Positions 24,261 to 35,271 of a DNA stretch of 64,000 nt are shown here, one piece after another (the first letter of the stretch is position 1; every line of letters starts with the position of its first letter). A model generated the notes under the pieces. It searched no databases, was not told the origin of the DNA, and saw only the letters and a list, made by a program, of their open reading frames with translations. The position numbers and the translations under genes were made by a program. The stretch is from Gnetum montanum (Eukaryota; Streptophyta; Gnetopsida; Gnetales; Gnetaceae), in the NCBI GenBank assembly GCA_015680685.1, contig MNCI01003829.1:81604-145603 (forward strand). Direction: 5' to 3'.

Positions 24261-24726
24261 AAACCCATGGTTAAATAGATGACAAACACCCAGAAGGTTA
24301 CCTTATCCTCAAGGTAACCCAAGGCAGTTCCACCAACCCTTGACATATTATTCAAGTTAAGCTCCACCACAACTGAATGAATGGTATCAACAATGGCAAC
24401 ATTCATAATCATGGGAAATGCCACTACCATGTCAATAGTACCCTTACCATTAACTTGAACCATACGGGTATTACGTTCAACAGCCAATCTCTCCACGTGA
24501 CTCTACTAGTCATGTTGCTCCTCAGCCTTACTACCAGACTCTTGAGTACTATAGAACTCCTTCTCCTAGGAGTGATGTCCCACATACACACTATCATTCG
24601 TATCTGTCTGCACCTCTTCCATCCTCGACTCCATTACCGCTTGCTCCAACTATGCAGGGCAAGCTTCTTGCCCAACCGTAGCAATGTAACACTATAAGGG
24701 TTGTCAACCCTTAACCTACTATTGGT

Positions 24727-25470
24727 TTGGACAATCGATCAAAGAAGAGACCCTTTTTTAGAACCAACAGTCCAACTAAGTTCTTACAACCACAAGTGGC
24801 TAATTATCCAAATGCCTCATTATCATTTGAATCTTCAGATCTTCCTTTGAACCAAAAATCGTACCCAACGCACACTATTATGTTAACCCATGTCATCACT
24901 AATTGGATTAAAGTTAGCCATCTTCCTAGGAAATTCTTTGATCCTAGAAGTCCTCTTATATATTTGCAAATTGTTCGAAATGAGCCTTGAAAAGCTCTTT
25001 TGGATTCAGGTGTTAGTGTTAATTTAATCTCCCAGGAAATGTATAAAGCCTAGAACCTGCCTCTGCTAAAGAAGAGTAACATTCGTTTAGAGTTGGTCAA
25101 CTAGTCCATCACGGTTCCATTGGGACTAGTAGAGGACATTTTCATTACTATTTATGGATGGTCGTATCTAGTCGATTTCCTAGTGATTCAAGTTAACAAC
25201 TACAAGGGGGGCTTCCCAATCATAATGGAAAGAGTATGGCTAAGTACAATTGATTTCCTAGTGCTTCAAGTTAACAACTACAAGGGGGGCTTCCCAAGCA
25301 TAATGGAAAGAATATGGCTAAGTACAATTGATGCATGCCTAGGAATACGTGATCTTTTCCTTAAGATATCAAAGGAAAATGCATTTGAGAAGATCGAGAT
25401 GAAGAAAGTTCCATGCATCGCATACAGTGACACAGGGTACAATTGCATGCAGAAGTCTTGATTTGTACAA
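24727..25470 (+). pseudogene. Aspartic protease region, element B
   Basis: The retroviral-type aspartic protease signature LLDSGVSVNLIS is at about 24997-25035, catalytic Asp codon at 25003-25005. It lies between a Pro-rich gag tail and the RT region, the normal place for the protease that cuts the polyprotein. Downstream FLVIQVNNYKGGFP is duplicated in frame (25174-25329). Stops at 24988 and 25051 break the frame. Confidence 0.65.
25174..25329 (+). repeat. In-frame tandem duplication, 78-bp unit
   Basis: Unit 1 is 25174-25251, unit 2 is 25252-25329. They differ at three bases (Ile/Leu, Ile/Ser, Val/Ile). The 26-residue unit lies at the end of the protease domain, where no family member I know carries a repeat. 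Confidence 0.9.
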
Positions 25471-25712
25471 CGATTAACATTGCTTGCATGCAACCAGTGT
25501 GCACAAGTAACTGATATACAAAGATGCCTATATGTAGCAGCCATAAGATAGGAAGGCACCCAGTGCTGACAGCTGACCAAGAAAGCAATTCAACTATATG
25601 CATTGAACCAATTGAGAGCTTGACTTATGCCTATATTGATAGCATAGATGCATTACAGCAAGTCCATCACCAACTTCCAAGTACTGACACCAAAAATATC
25701 AACTAGGGGAAG

Positions 25713-27165
25713 TTGGAAATCCTTGATGAGTTTAAGCAAGAGCCTCTTGAATTAAAACCATTGCCCACCAGTATGGAGTATAGATTTCTCAAGAATGAAA
25801 AATTGGTAATCATTAACGTGAAGCTCACTCCTCAACAAAAGGAAAGACTGCTGAAGATGGTAAACAAATGGTTGAAAGCCTTTGCTTGGTCATATCCCGA
25901 ATTAACTAGAATAGATCCTAGGATATGCGAACATAGAATTTACACTGACCCCTCTATGAATCCTTGACGACAACCACAAAGATGACTGAACCCAAAGCTT
26001 AAGTAAGTAGTTAAAGAAGAAATTGAACAACTTCTAAAGGCCAGGTTCATCTACCCCATTGTTGAAAGTGAATGGATTAGTCCACTAGTTATTGTGCCTA
26101 AAAAGGAAGGAAAATGGAGGGTGTGTATCGAATTTAGGCTATTAAACATGGCAACATTTAAATACCATTTCCCATTTCCATTCATTGACCATGTTTTAGA
26201 TACCATTACAGGGCATTATTATTATAGTTTTCAGGATGGTTACAGTGGGTACAATCAAATTCAAATAGCACCAAAAGACCAAGCCAAGATTACATTCACA
26301 AGTCCTTGGGGGACATTTGCATATAAGCAGATGCCATTTGGCTTATGTAATGCCCCAACAAAATTTCAACGTTTGGTTCTTAGTATATTTCAGTAGCAAA
26401 TAGGAAATGGTGTGGAGGTTTTTATGGACAATTTCTCCACCTATAGAGCAGACTTTGAACAAGCATTGGATTGATTAGAGCGAGTACTGAAATGATGTGT
26501 TGAAATGAATTTAAGGCTCAATTGGTAGAAAAGCCATTTAATGGTCTAAGAGGGCATTGTATTAGGGCATAAAATTTCACAAATGGGGTTGGAGGTAGAT
26601 CCTGAAAAAATTAAATTCATCCAAGGAATCACTTGTCAACTTGAAACTATAAAAGATGTCTGATCATTCCTTGGACACACTGGCTATTATAGACGTTTCA
26701 TCAAGAACTTTTCAAATATTGCAAAACCATTGGTAGAACTAACGAAGAAGGACATACCCTTTGAATGGACCAAGGAATGTGAACTAGCTTTCCAAACCTT
26801 GAAGTAGAAGCTCATAGAAACACCTATTCTACAAGCTCCTGACTAATCCAGATTGTTCCATATAATGACTGACACATCCCATTCATTGTACAAGTCGAAG
26901 TATTGCTAGTGCATAACTAAATTATACCACAACAAAAAAAGAGTTAATGGCTAGGTTTTTGCATTAGAAAAATTTACGCACTATGTATTAGGCTATAAGG
27001 TATTTGTACACATAGATCATAGTGCAACTTGGTTTCTTATGAATAAACCAATAGTGAGCCCTCATGTTATATGATGGTTGGTGATCTTACAAGATTTTGA
27101 TATCACAATAGTATATCATAAAGGCACCAAGAATGTTGTTGTTGATCATTTATCTCAATTGTGAG
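25713..27165 (+). pseudogene. Reverse transcriptase and RNase H, Athila-like element B
   Basis: One frame reads through most of RT: IEQLLKARFIYPIVESEWISP, PKKEGKWRVC, FQDGYSGYNQIQIAP, PWGTFAYKQMPFGLCNAPT, then VEVFMDNFSTY at about 26415-26445. RT normally shows two catalytic Asp here; the second is Asn (codon 26430-26432). FMD plus FS.Y is typical of the Athila lineage, while Tat elements have YVDD. RT connection ([17 protein letters not shown]) and RNase H traces (FALEKFTHYVLGYKVFVHIDH, GTKNVVVDHLSQL) follow up to 27165. About a dozen stops are present. Confidence 0.8.
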
Positions 27166-27229
27166 GGGACAACAAAGAGGATGAATACCCAATTTTTGAT
27201 TGCTTCCCTGATGAACTCCTCTTTGCAGG

Positions 27230-28607
27230 TGTTATAAATAATCAATCACCCATAGATATAAATTGGTGTATTAGCATTCTTACTTATCTTCTCATGCAAG
27301 AAACACCACAAGGGCTGGATGTTAAAAAAGAAACAACAATTTCTCCATCGAGTCAAACACTTCATGGAAGTCAATGGACACCTTTACAAGGTATGTCTTG
27401 ATGGCTTGGTTCAATGGTGTGTTCTGAACGCAGATCAATTACAAGTTCTCCAAGATGCTCATGAGGGCTCTTGTGGGGGTCATTACATGGGAAGATGAAC
27501 AACCATTAAAATCTTGCTTGTAGGATACTATTGGCCTACATTATTTCAGGATGCTCATCATTTTGTCTGATCTTGTGAGTGCTACCAATGTGATTGAGGA
27601 ATGACTACTAGAATGGAGGGTCCACAATAATGGATTCAACCATTAGAACCCTTTGACATATGGGGTATTGATTTTATGGGGCTTATTACATGATGTCCAA
27701 TGTAAAAGCATACATTGTCATTACTATTGACTATTTTACAAAGTGGGCAAAAGCAGCCACTGTTATTGACTGTACATCATCTACCACTATATGAATTATT
27801 CAACAAAAAATTGTAAACAAGTTTGCAATGCCTTGTACACTTATTTTTAATAATGGTACACATTTTACAAGTGTGAATTTTTGGAACTTGATGCAACACT
27901 TAGGAGTTGAGCATAAACTGACTACACCATATCGTCCTCAAGTAAATGGTCAAGTTGAAGTCACGAATAGGGAAATTACAAAAATATTGACATGAACCAT
28001 TATCAAATATAGGAGAGACTGGAGCACCAAACTAAATGATGCTCTTTGGGCTTATCGTTTCACATGGAAACTCCTTATAGCCTATTCTCCCTACAAGTTA
28101 GTGTATGGTAAACTTACAATACTTCCTATTCAAGCTGAGCTCCGTACACTATCTACAACCTATGACCTCAACTTTGACCTCAATCTAGCATAGAAAGAAT
28201 GGTTAATGAACCTTAACTTGCTAGATGAAACTTGATTAGGTACTCTATCATCGAATGAACTACACAAGGCCTTCAACAAGCAACGTCATGACCTAAAAAT
28301 TAGAAAAGTTACATACTGACTAGGAGATAAGGTTCTTTATTGGAATCCCACACATGTGCCACAACGAACTAAATTTAAAACACTGTGGGAAGGACCTTAT
28401 ATCATTCATGAAACTTGTCCTTTAGGAGCCATGATGATCTATAAACTTGAAAGCCCAAATAAGAAATTGTTGGTCAACATCCAACAAACCAAACCTTTCC
28501 ATGAGCCTAAAATAGCTAGTCCTACCTTTGTTGATGGAGAACCATACTCATTATTTTGCACCTCCTCCTTCTCACTCAGTCGTGGGGGAGATGGTGACCA
28601 ATGCTAG
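27230..28607 (+). pseudogene. Integrase, Athila-like element B
   Basis: Order: N-terminal HHCC zinc-finger traces (GDAH.F..SCE.YQC, about 27550-27600), PFDIWGIDFMG (about 27650), ITIDYFTKW with the first catalytic Asp (27720-27750), NNGTHFTS, and [10 protein letters not shown] with the catalytic Glu (about 27950). LNDALWAY, a chromodomain-less C-terminus (TKFKTLWEGPYIIHE), and KPFHEP follow. The second catalytic Asp is Asn (27849-27851), exactly as in element E. Many stops and a frameshift near 27690. Integrase inserts the element DNA into the chromosome. Confidence 0.75.
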
Positions 28608-29029
28608 TCATTCTAAACCCTCAGTTTCTTTTGTCCTTTTTTTTACACATTTTTGTTTTGCACATTTTTGTTTTACACATTTTTCATATTTACTTATTTT
28701 TGTTTTACACCATCATTAACATTTTTACTATTTCTTTCTCTATTTCATTTTTTTAATTAACTCATCATATAATAAGTGCTCATGATGGTGGATTGTACTA
28801 TAATAGTGTTGATTGCTAATGTTTGGTTTTTACCTTTGACTTTCAATCTTGATGTTAAAATGTGGTTTCTTTTGATAAAATAGGCAATGAGTCCATGTCA
28901 TCCATTCAACTCAATGATCTCCCTTTGTTTTGGAACTATACTGTCCCCTTTTCTAAAAAAATTTATGAATGAATTGGTGGCTTGGTATTCTTCAAAAAAA
29001 AGAAAGATTCAAATGGATTGGATAGGGTG
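28608..29029 (+). other. 3' untranslated remnant of element B
   Basis: Aligns with element E at 58.85-59.33 kb (GTGGGGGAGA, ATGGTTTCTTTT, AAAGATTCAAA.G.TTG.ATAGGGTG). It contains a short CACATTTTTGTTTTA tandem at 28640-28690. Similarity stops at about 29029, so the rest of the 3' region and the 3' LTR are absent. Confidence 0.55.
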
Positions 29030-29077
29030 ACACCATCTTCATTAAGCAGCAACATCATTTGGGAATGGGGATGTTAT
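29030..29077 (-). mobile_element. 48-bp fragment of LTR F family
   Basis: GACACCATCTTCATTAAGCA and GCAACATCATTTGGGAATG match 45587-45680, the terminal part of LTR F. The piece ends GGATGTTATA where LTR F ends GGATGTGACA. It marks a breakpoint at the end of element B. Confidence 0.5.
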
Positions 29078-29529
29078 AATCTATCCCCCTTAGGCTTCGT
29101 TTGTCCTCAAATGAGTCCGCCTTCATTATCTCCTTCTAGCTCTAGTACTTCTACTATTCTTGATTTCTCCTTTAAACTTGAAGTTGTTTCTTTCTTTTTT
29201 TGTAAACAAGATATAGGTGAGAAAAATTTATATGAAAAATTAAATATTTCTTTCTTAATAATTACTTCATTTTATAAGATAATGACAAGAGGTGAATTAA
29301 AGATTTGCCAACCACAAATAATCAATCCTAAACAAAGTCACACAAAGTACAACTTGAATCTAGTTATCCAAGTGAAGGCATGGCAAATTCTTTATTCCCA
29401 ACTTTCATTACCTTAGATATTTTACTTATCTAACTAAAATATAAATTAAACATTGAAAAAAATAATAAGATTATAAATAAAAGTAAGAGTGAGATACTTC
29501 CTAATCTTGATCAACCTTATAATTTGATG
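29078..29529. other. No gene recognised
   Basis: Ser/Pro-rich short frame at 28982-29416 without family motifs; otherwise AT-rich sequence leading to the CCR4-like pseudogene. Confidence 0.35.
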
Positions 29530-29966
29530 GAAGTAATTGTAATTCTACCATAAGTGGTATATGATCAAATGGTTTTGTTTAGGATGGTAAGGCTTGATCT
29601 TGATTCTTCTCCACTTTAGAAATCAAATCTAGTAACTTGGTAACTTGGAAGAATTAGATATCATACCAAATATAATCCAAGGTCTCAAATGAATAATGTT
29701 TTTATTCCATCCTTAATAATCATAGTAGAGAAATTGATAAACTATGGTTCTTGATGAGCACTATCCATCAACATCATCTATCCTTGAATTCTAGAATTTG
29801 ATTTATCTCTTGAAGATTCAAAATAAGAAGAATATGCACTGGCCAATGGAATTGTATGTTGAATTGATGGAAACATCTTCTTCAAATTAGGTTTTTCTTT
29901 CAAGGATTCCTTTACACATCCATATTTTAAGAGTTGATAAACACCACTTCCAAGTTTTGCATTGAA

Positions 29967-30140
29967 GTCTCCACAAAGAACAATTGACACTAGATTATTC
30001 TTATTCTTCAAACTTATTCTTCAATGTCAAGTATAAACTTTCTTGAAGAATAAGTCTCCACAAAGAACAATTGATAAACTTATTCTTCAAACTTTCTTCT
30101 ATTTGCTTAATCAAGTACGCTCCTTGGTGTAGTCTAACAT
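29967..30140. repeat. Local duplication inside the CCR4-like pseudogene
   Basis: GTCTCCACAAAGAACAATTG occurs at 29967 and again at 30054, followed both times by a CTTATTCTTCAAACTT phrase. The 87-base offset duplicates the GDFN catalytic segment. Confidence 0.75.
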
Positions 30141-30433
30141 TTGAACATGTTGGTTTTACAATTAAATGTGTATGAACTATGCATACACATCTTCCTAATG
30201 GATTGACTTTTAGAATAATTGCCAAGGCTATGTGATTTTTCTAAAATCTTAACTGTTCTTTCTTTGCCATAATTTAAATTTCTAGAATTTCAAAAATCAT
30301 ATTTTCTAAACTCCATTCAAATCTTTGTATCAATTCAAACTTGGTTGCTTTATAAAAGATTGCATAACCATCCACATTATGATTTCTGCAATAGGCTAAT
30401 CTGTATGGCTCATAAGAAGAAGTTCCACAAGAA

Positions 30434-30438
30434 TCTTT
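30434..30438. repeat. Target-site duplication, left, element A
   Basis: tcttt directly before the LTR; the right partner is ccttt at 42630-42634 (4 of 5 identical). Using one copy, the CCR4-like frame reads through the junction (YKQKDSCGTSS), which confirms both borders. Confidence 0.75.
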
Positions 30439-32038
30439 TGAAGCACCACATAATTTGCATGTTATAGCCAATCTTTATCATGTAGATTTCACTCCATGAA
30501 CTTTGAGGTAAAACTTCATTGTAAATGTGAAGATTGTAATCCATAGTGGGTAATTTCACATACTTTGTACTTTTGGGGTTATAAAATGCCTCATAAGTGG
30601 TCAAAGCCTTATTCCCCAAGTGAAAAAAGTCACCTAGTATCTATATTTAGGCTTTGGAGAGGGGGGGATGGGGATGTTGGTTCAAAAATGCCTTTTGGAA
30701 TGTCAAAAAAGGCATTTTGATGCATTTTATGAAGGCTATACAATTTTCTATGATGGAAACACATGTAGGGGGACAAATCTCACCTACCCCCAATGTGGAA
30801 GGGTGGGGGGTTTTGCAAAATTTCTCCCTTCAAGATGAAAACCACATGCACAACCTGGAAACCTTTCCTTCTCAACAAGGAAGTTTCCCCTCAATGTGGA
30901 GTCTTCACCCCCAGCATTGAAAATTTCATCCCTAGCATGGAAGCCACGATAACGAGATTTCAACATTTCATGCACTTCAATATTGACCAGCTACTTTAGT
31001 CAGCATGGTGGAGAGCTTAGTGTGGAAGAATCATCTCCAGCATGGAAGGTGTGCCCAAGTTACTATTTATAGTAAATAGAATGGCCATGGAGGAAGCACT
31101 TACTATGTATAGTAACCCCCCAAATTTGCGCATCCACCTCACCTAAATTTGGTAGCCAATTTTCAGCCAAATCATATCTAATTTGTAGCCCCATTCATGG
31201 CCCAAAGAACCTATAAAAGCCAGCCTCAAACACCATTTACAAGTTCAGCAATATTCAACAACGTTTGGCATACAAATACTTTGGCAGTTCCACAAATTTT
31301 CAAATGGTTTAGCAATGTTTTCTAATGGTTGGACTTGTTGGCACTTGAATACATTGAGCATACAACCAATTTTGTAAGTAGTAATTCCACGCTTGGGGCA
31401 TTTTCAAGCACTCAAGGGTTCTTGTAATCTCCCATGTTTACATCCACTTGAATCCCATGGTGGAAGCATAATCACCTGGAGATTTGTGAATTTTGGTGCC
31501 AAAACTACACTTCTAGGATTTCCAAACCCTAGCATGGAGCAATTTAGCATCCAAATTTTTCACTTTTCTCATCCTCTAGTAGTGACCTAATTTGCATATT
31601 TGAGGTTGTAGCAAAGAAGGTTAGATAGCATCAAGAGTGGCTTAGCATCTAGATCATAAAGAAGATCACATCGACTTTAATGGGCTTTGAACTCCTACAT
31701 ATGTGAACCCTCTTTCTACTCATCTAGGCATCATCTATACACATGTCTCTAACTTATACTTTATTATTTCTTAATAAAGTTTTCAGTTTTGGGTTTTGTG
31801 TATGAAATATATTTGTTTATTATCTATGCATTATTTCAAATTTGCTATTAGTTTTACATTTCCTTTCATTTTATTACCGTGCATTACATTTCGTAAGTCC
31901 CTAGTTGATCTACTGAACTATCCAAGGCACCCTAAATCCCATTTTTCCACTAAGGCTTTGGGAATTTGTGGGTTGAAGAACTATTGCACTTAGGATCCTT
32001 AGTTTTTTTTCTAGTGACCAAGGTTTTTAGTAACAATA
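30439..32038 (+). mobile_element. 5' LTR of element A (Tat-like Ty3/gypsy), 1.6 kb
   Basis: Aligns along its full length with 41061-42629. Start TGAAGCACCACA here, TAAAACACCACA in the 3' copy; end ACAATA here, GCAACA there. Both carry TATAAAAG (31212-31219) and a Pro-rich, GGAAG-rich U3 with repeated 'GCATGGAAG' and 'TGTGGAAG' phrases. AATAAA is at 31773-31778. No recognisable primer-binding site follows. Confidence 0.85.
31212..31219 (+). promoter_or_regulatory. TATA box of element A 5' LTR
   Basis: TATAAAAG within AGAACCTATAAAAGCCA; the same context is kept in the 3' LTR at 41807-41814. Confidence 0.6.
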
Positions 32039-32179
32039 GTTTTTCTTGATGCTAGAAGGAGGGCCTCCACCCAAATTCTATGCTAAAAATCTATTAGCCA
32101 TATTGCCAATGTTGTCCCTTGGTAGTAAACTTGCATTTTTTTTTCCAAAACCTTGGAAATCCAACATTGTGCTTACCCC

Positions 32180-33050
32180 CCTGTGGTAGAAACCTCAATG
32201 TGGAAGCTATAGGTGGTTTGGCTGCTAAAATTTCAGAATATCTATTATGAATTTTATAAACAAGCATGGAAACCTTAACAATGATTCAATTTTTATTACC
32301 ACATTTTTTGCCATAAAACGAACATTGGTTTCCAAACCAACCAAACCTAATTTCTCCTCCTTTGTAGTAAAAATTAAAAGCTCCTCAAAACTATTTTTTT
32401 GGAAATTTCCATGTTTTCATTTTGACCTTCAATCTTTCCCTTCCTTCATCATCTCACTCTCCTTCTTTCCCCCCTTGCTAGAACTAGAGTAGAAGTAGTT
32501 GGGAAGCCTAGCATGGGAGAGGCTTAACATCAACTTTCCTCATGGAGAACATTACAAATTAAAAGCATTTTCCCATATTTTTGTATCCCCTTCCCTCTCC
32601 CCCCCACCCCCCTTGTGACCAAAACTATAACATGGAAGTTGCAAGTGGTTGGTTGATGCCTTTTCATAGTACTTGTTGTGAATTTTGTCCTCCAAGGCCA
32701 ATGTTGAAGCTTTTCCATCCCTTTACTTTTTTTTGTCAATTTTATTTCAATTTCTAAAGCAGGTGGTGCAACCCTTCCAAAACTTACCAAACTTTCAGAA
32801 GTTAGCTTTCCCTCATTTTTCCAAGCTAAGGGAATTCTCGTCCTGCTAAAACCAATTTTCAATAGGAAAACCCATGCTTTCCATTTTGGTTTTTAACCTT
32901 CTCCTTCATCTACGTTGAGTAAGAAGGTATGAGATTTCCATTATCTCATCTCACCCCCACCCCCCTACCATACCCAGTGTAGAAGTAGTTGGGAGGCCAA
33001 GTTAGATGAGGCTTGAAACCAATATCTCCAACTTTCCATTCATGGTAAGG
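32180..33050 (+). repeat. Two diverged leader repeats of about 0.4 kb, element A
   Basis: About 32180-32545 and 32620-33050 follow the same order of blocks: a C-rich tract, CATGGAAG or TGTGGAAG, GTGGTT, TTCCATG/TTTCCA, TTCATCATCTCACTC, GTAGAAGTAGTTGGGA, GAGGCTT, AACTTTCC. They lie in the leader between the LTR and gag. Confidence 0.65.
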
Positions 33051-34148
33051 GGGAAAACTTACTAATTTTAGTAAGTACTTCATTTTCAACCATTTTTGTC
33101 TCTTTTATATGTTTTTTGAAATCCATTTGTTGGAATTTACTTTTATCTTACCATTTATAACCTATTTTTAAACCATTCTCAGCACTATAGCCATGTCTTT
33201 CCAACAGTCCATCAAATTACCCCTCATCCTCACTGTCAAAGATCATAGCCAATAATCCATGAGGGTTTATGACCCCAAAGAACCTACCATCATTGAGTGT
33301 AGGTGATCTTTGAGGGTCAAAGGGAAGAGTCTTATTTTGGAGCCATAAATGAAGATCATTATAGCTTCATTTGTGCTAAAATATAGGTAGGCATACTAAT
33401 TCCATGTATTGAAGTAGAGGCCAGGAGGGAGTTTAAGCTCATACATAGGAGTGGAAAGGAGTACATCCCTTCCTTGTATGACCAAATTCCCCTTAATTAC
33501 ATCTATGTTAGCATCCTAGCCCAATTGGTTGCCATGGAAGAGGAAGATGACAAGCATATCTATAAGGAACAATAGGAAGAGAAGGATGAATTTAAGGTAG
33601 AATCTAAGCTTGAAAACATCATGAGAGTACTGCTCCAACAAACATCCCCCAAGGTTACAATACCTTCTTGTAATGCCTTTGTTTTTTCCATGAGCATGGT
33701 GCCACCATCTTCAACTCCTTCCTACCCTAGTACAGTGGATCCCAGCCCAGTTATAGCCATACATCAACCTTAGCCAATGTGACAAACAACAAACTATAAT
33801 ACATCAATGTCATTTATAACATAGTATTAATATATAAAATCATTGATGGTGGTTTTTACCACCACAAATCCATTAATTACTCACATGGGATCCTCTTCCT
33901 TCTATCATGCAACCCATAGCAAGGCCACAAGCCTTACAACAGATGCCACAACCCTATGTACAAAGCCTAAAATCAATAGGGCCACCATAAGGTTTAGATT
34001 AAGCCTTCCAGAAGATCTAGGACCTAACAAAGAAGTTGAAGAGGCTTAAAGCCTCTACTTTACAAATTGTTAAGATTATGAACTTCTACTAGGATGCTCC
34101 CATAAGTTGTGTTGTCCCACTCTTGACACTTTTCTCTTGGTATCCCTA
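33051..34148 (+). other. Leader of element A, no domain recognised
   Basis: About 1.1 kb between the leader repeats and gag. The frame at 33843-34049 is Thr/Ser-rich without a motif. Possibly the N-terminal, fast-evolving part of gag. Confidence 0.4.
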
Positions 34149-34620
34149 TTTCTCAATTTAGAAAATATAATGGAGAAGGTAACCCTAATGCTCATCTTAT
34201 TACCTATAGATTTGAATGTTTATTATTACAGCCATGGCCTCATACCATCATGAGGATTTTCCCTATGACTTTGATTGGAAAATCACTTGATTGGTATCTT
34301 GCATTACCCAGAGGATCCATATCCTCTTTGGAGGACTTAGTAGCCAAGTTTGTCAACTGCTTCAATTATAACTTGAAGCCTGACACAATGCTTAACCAAC
34401 TCATGAAGGGCAAGCAAGGGTCCTTAGAACTTATGCAGAAATTCATTCAGTTGTGGAACGGACTGTTGAATGAAATACCAGAGCCTATAGCCAAAGCCCA
34501 CTTGTTAGCCATATTCAATGAAGTAATTAAAAACTTTATTAAGTCTAAACTTTACTACCTTGATCCATGGTCTCTTAGCTAAGCATTCTCGCAAACTAAA
34601 AATATAGAGGATGTTGCAGA
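34149..34620 (+). pseudogene. gag capsid domain, element A
   Basis: FRKYNGEGNPNAHLITYRFE at about 34150-34215, then FPMTLIGKSLDWYLALPRGS and LEDLVAKFVNCFNYN (34250-34370), the pattern of the retrotransposon gag domain. A continuous 110-residue frame runs 34250-34582 and ends in TAG. The capsid packages the element RNA in cytoplasmic particles. Flanking parts carry stops. Confidence 0.75.
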
Positions 34621-35180
34621 GGCCAATCATGATCCAGCCTATATAGCATATAAAAATCAACACACTTGAAGAGACAAAGAAAAGAGCAAACAAAACAACA
34701 TGACTGTAGCAACTGTAACTAAGGAAACAAAGATCATGAACTAAGGGTTGAAGGTCAATTTGCCCAAGGCACCCACCAATAACCACAATAACAAACCATC
34801 AGCTTTAGGGGCCACTACATCGACAACAACTATACCTAACTTTGAAAGAAAGGATAGGTCCAAATACACTACATTGCCATTAAAACCATCTGATTTGCTA
34901 AACCAACTATTAAAAAGTGAGCACATATAGCATAAAAAAATGACCAAAGTTTCTTGAAAGAAACATGAGTGGCTATGCAAAATAGCTAAGGATCCCTCTT
35001 AAGTAATAAAAGATCATCCACAACTACCTAGATACTTGAAGTTAGACTACTTTTGCCATTATCATCAACTACCTAGTCATGACATAGACTTCTACCTTGT
35101 GTTGAAGGATGACATGTAAAGGATGATAGATAGGGAGAGCTAGTCATAGATGCTTCTAACCTAGTTCAGTCACAAAACTA
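34621..35180 (+). other. gag tail region, no motif recognised
   Basis: Lys/Asn/Thr-rich in the forward frame with stops; no zinc knuckle recognised. Confidence 0.35.
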
Positions 35181-35271
35181 GTTGATGCAGGTCTACAAAG
35201 ACCTATTGAATGCTAATGATAACCCCTATGTTATTTTAACATTCAATAGGTCTTTGTAGACCTGCATCAAC
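35181..35271. repeat. Perfect 32-bp inverted repeat (hairpin) with 27-nt loop
   Basis: Left arm 35181-35212 begins GTTGATGCAGGTCTAC; right arm 35240-35271 ends GTAGACCTGCATCAAC. All 32 positions pair. The loop (35213-35239) contains GATAAC/GTTAT, which could extend pairing. It lies in the gag-protease part of element A. Confidence 0.95.

Larger units (their letters stand above)
29530..30438 (-). pseudogene. CCR4/EEP-type deadenylase pseudogene, C-terminal part
   Basis: The minus strand encodes the second half of an endonuclease/exonuclease/phosphatase domain like CCR4 poly(A)-specific exonucleases. In order: NVDGYAIFYKATKFEL (about 30390-30330), CVCIVHTHLIVKPTCSNVRL (about 30190-30120), the catalytic-type VLCGDFNAKLGSGVYQLL (about 29985-29930), IPLASAYSSYF (about 29860-29830), ETLDYIWYDI (about 29680), and a C-terminal FDHIPLMVELQL (about 29560-29530) containing the conserved DHxPL block. 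Frameshifts, stops and an internal duplication of about 87 bases disable it. No introns are evident, which would fit a processed copy. The upstream half is at 42630-42990, beyond a 12-kb retrotransposon. Confidence 0.8.

Noticed and set aside
24056-24496. 146-codon minus-strand open frame as a gene.
   Set aside because: It lies antisense to the gag tail of element B and has no motif; best explained as a shadow frame.
30410-30619. Minus-strand frame NEVLPQSSWSEIYMIKIGY as the N-terminal part of the CCR4-like gene.
   Set aside because: The same frame is present in the other LTR of element A (QVSWGESYMMKIDYNMQI), so it belongs to the LTR. The real N-terminal part is at 42.6-43.0 kb.
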